Assembly (NCBI RefSeq): GCF_009646115.1
Contig: NZ_CP045720.1
Coordinates: forward strand, 3,720,001-3,784,000
DNA length: 64,000 bases
From: Pantoea eucalypti
GTDB taxonomy: Bacteria; Pseudomonadota; Gammaproteobacteria; Enterobacterales; Enterobacteriaceae
Direction: 5' to 3'
Position numbers and translations under genes: made by a program. Under the pieces are notes generated by a model. The model worked only from the letters and a program-made list of their open reading frames with translations, was not told the origin of the DNA and did no database searches. The first letter of the stretch is position 1. Every line of letters starts with the position of its first letter. Below, piece after piece: positions 63,689 through 64,000 of the stretch.

Positions 63689-64000
63689 ACCCAATGCTAC
63701 CGCGCTTTTTAGACTTAACGCTGAGATTTGTTCTTACCAGAAGAGATGAAGATCATTTAACAGGACAATTGCGGCACCCTTTTCCGCTCCATTTATAACT
63801 AATGAATGGCTTCACGGCTAAGCTTCTTTTTTTGCGGTAAAATTGATTCACAACAGCAAAAGTCTCGCATTCTACGCCTATTCTTCCCTTCCCAATCTCG
63901 TTGACACGGGATTGGGCCCTCTATTTCTTACGTAAGCCCAGCTAATCGTCGGAACTAATTCTGCTTAATACTATTAAGCTGCTTTAAACATCGTGCAAAA
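63689..64000. other. AT-rich end of window, no gene seen
   Basis: A 312-bp stretch with many stop codons in all frames and no believable reading frame. No continuation of an IS3 OrfB with its catalytic residues is present. Confidence 0.5.

Noticed and set aside
1..64000. tRNA, rRNA or prophage genes
   Set aside because: No tRNA-like cloverleaf, rRNA segment, integrase or phage structural gene was recognised while reading both strands.

Overview
The window looks like a chromosomal segment of an enterobacterium of the Erwiniaceae, most likely Pantoea (inference from gene content; no rRNA or tRNA gene is present to confirm it). The right third follows the order of the Escherichia coli gltP / acs-yjcH-actP / yjcE / ghxP / soxR / soxS / yjcB region. 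The left part adds plant-associated sugar genes and a periplasmic glucose-oxidation system (Gcd plus a three-subunit gluconate-type dehydrogenase). I recognise 54 intact or edge-cut protein genes and two broken ones. I found no prophage, no CRISPR array and no RNA gene beyond a set of RNA-like repeats.

Layout. 1-1624: a cut-off LysR regulator divergent from a D-malate/tartrate dehydrogenase gene. 1626-11922: an oligosaccharide locus with a binding-protein ABC transporter, a cytoplasmic GH28 hydrolase, a GNAT acetyltransferase, a ROK regulator, a BadF-type sugar kinase and a Gfo/Idh/MocA oxidoreductase; its substrate is not obvious. 12141-12319: a palindromic intergenic repeat. 12382-18558: an EntS-like exporter, an AT-rich gene for a catalytically dead EAL protein, gcd, and an MdtG-like exporter. 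18669-22699: LysR and AraC regulators, three tandem structured repeats, and a QseBC-like two-component system. 22700-29915: tsx with CRP and CytR sites, a VOC protein, and abgR/abgABT for p-aminobenzoyl-glutamate use. 29912-35794: a toxin-antitoxin remnant, a sugar-porter-like transporter, and the dehydrogenase operon under a perfect GntR-type operator. 36070-41685: sbmA, a small DUF1471 protein, a NepI-like exporter with its AraC regulator, and aer. 41913-44278: murQP. 44279-45616: two 103-bp palindromic repeats and a toxin-antitoxin pair whose toxin carries a one-base frameshift. 45834-60485: the E. coli-like block, with an inserted yfaZ / lrgBA / lysR module. 60552-63688: a polysaccharide-type gene pair and a lone IS3-type OrfA.

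How the genes fit together. Gcd oxidises glucose to gluconate in the periplasm, and the dehydrogenase at 31952-35794 probably carries gluconate to a keto-acid; the GntR-like operator just downstream of its -10 box would make that step gluconate-inducible. Acs and ActP scavenge acetate beside an LrgAB/CidAB-type pair that may handle pyruvate or related overflow acids. SoxR/SoxS form a complete redox switch with a glutathione transferase gene directly behind soxR. The most open question is the chemistry of the GH28 / GNAT / BadF-kinase ABC locus. The dead EAL protein, the lone OrfA and the palindromic repeat families also merit attention.
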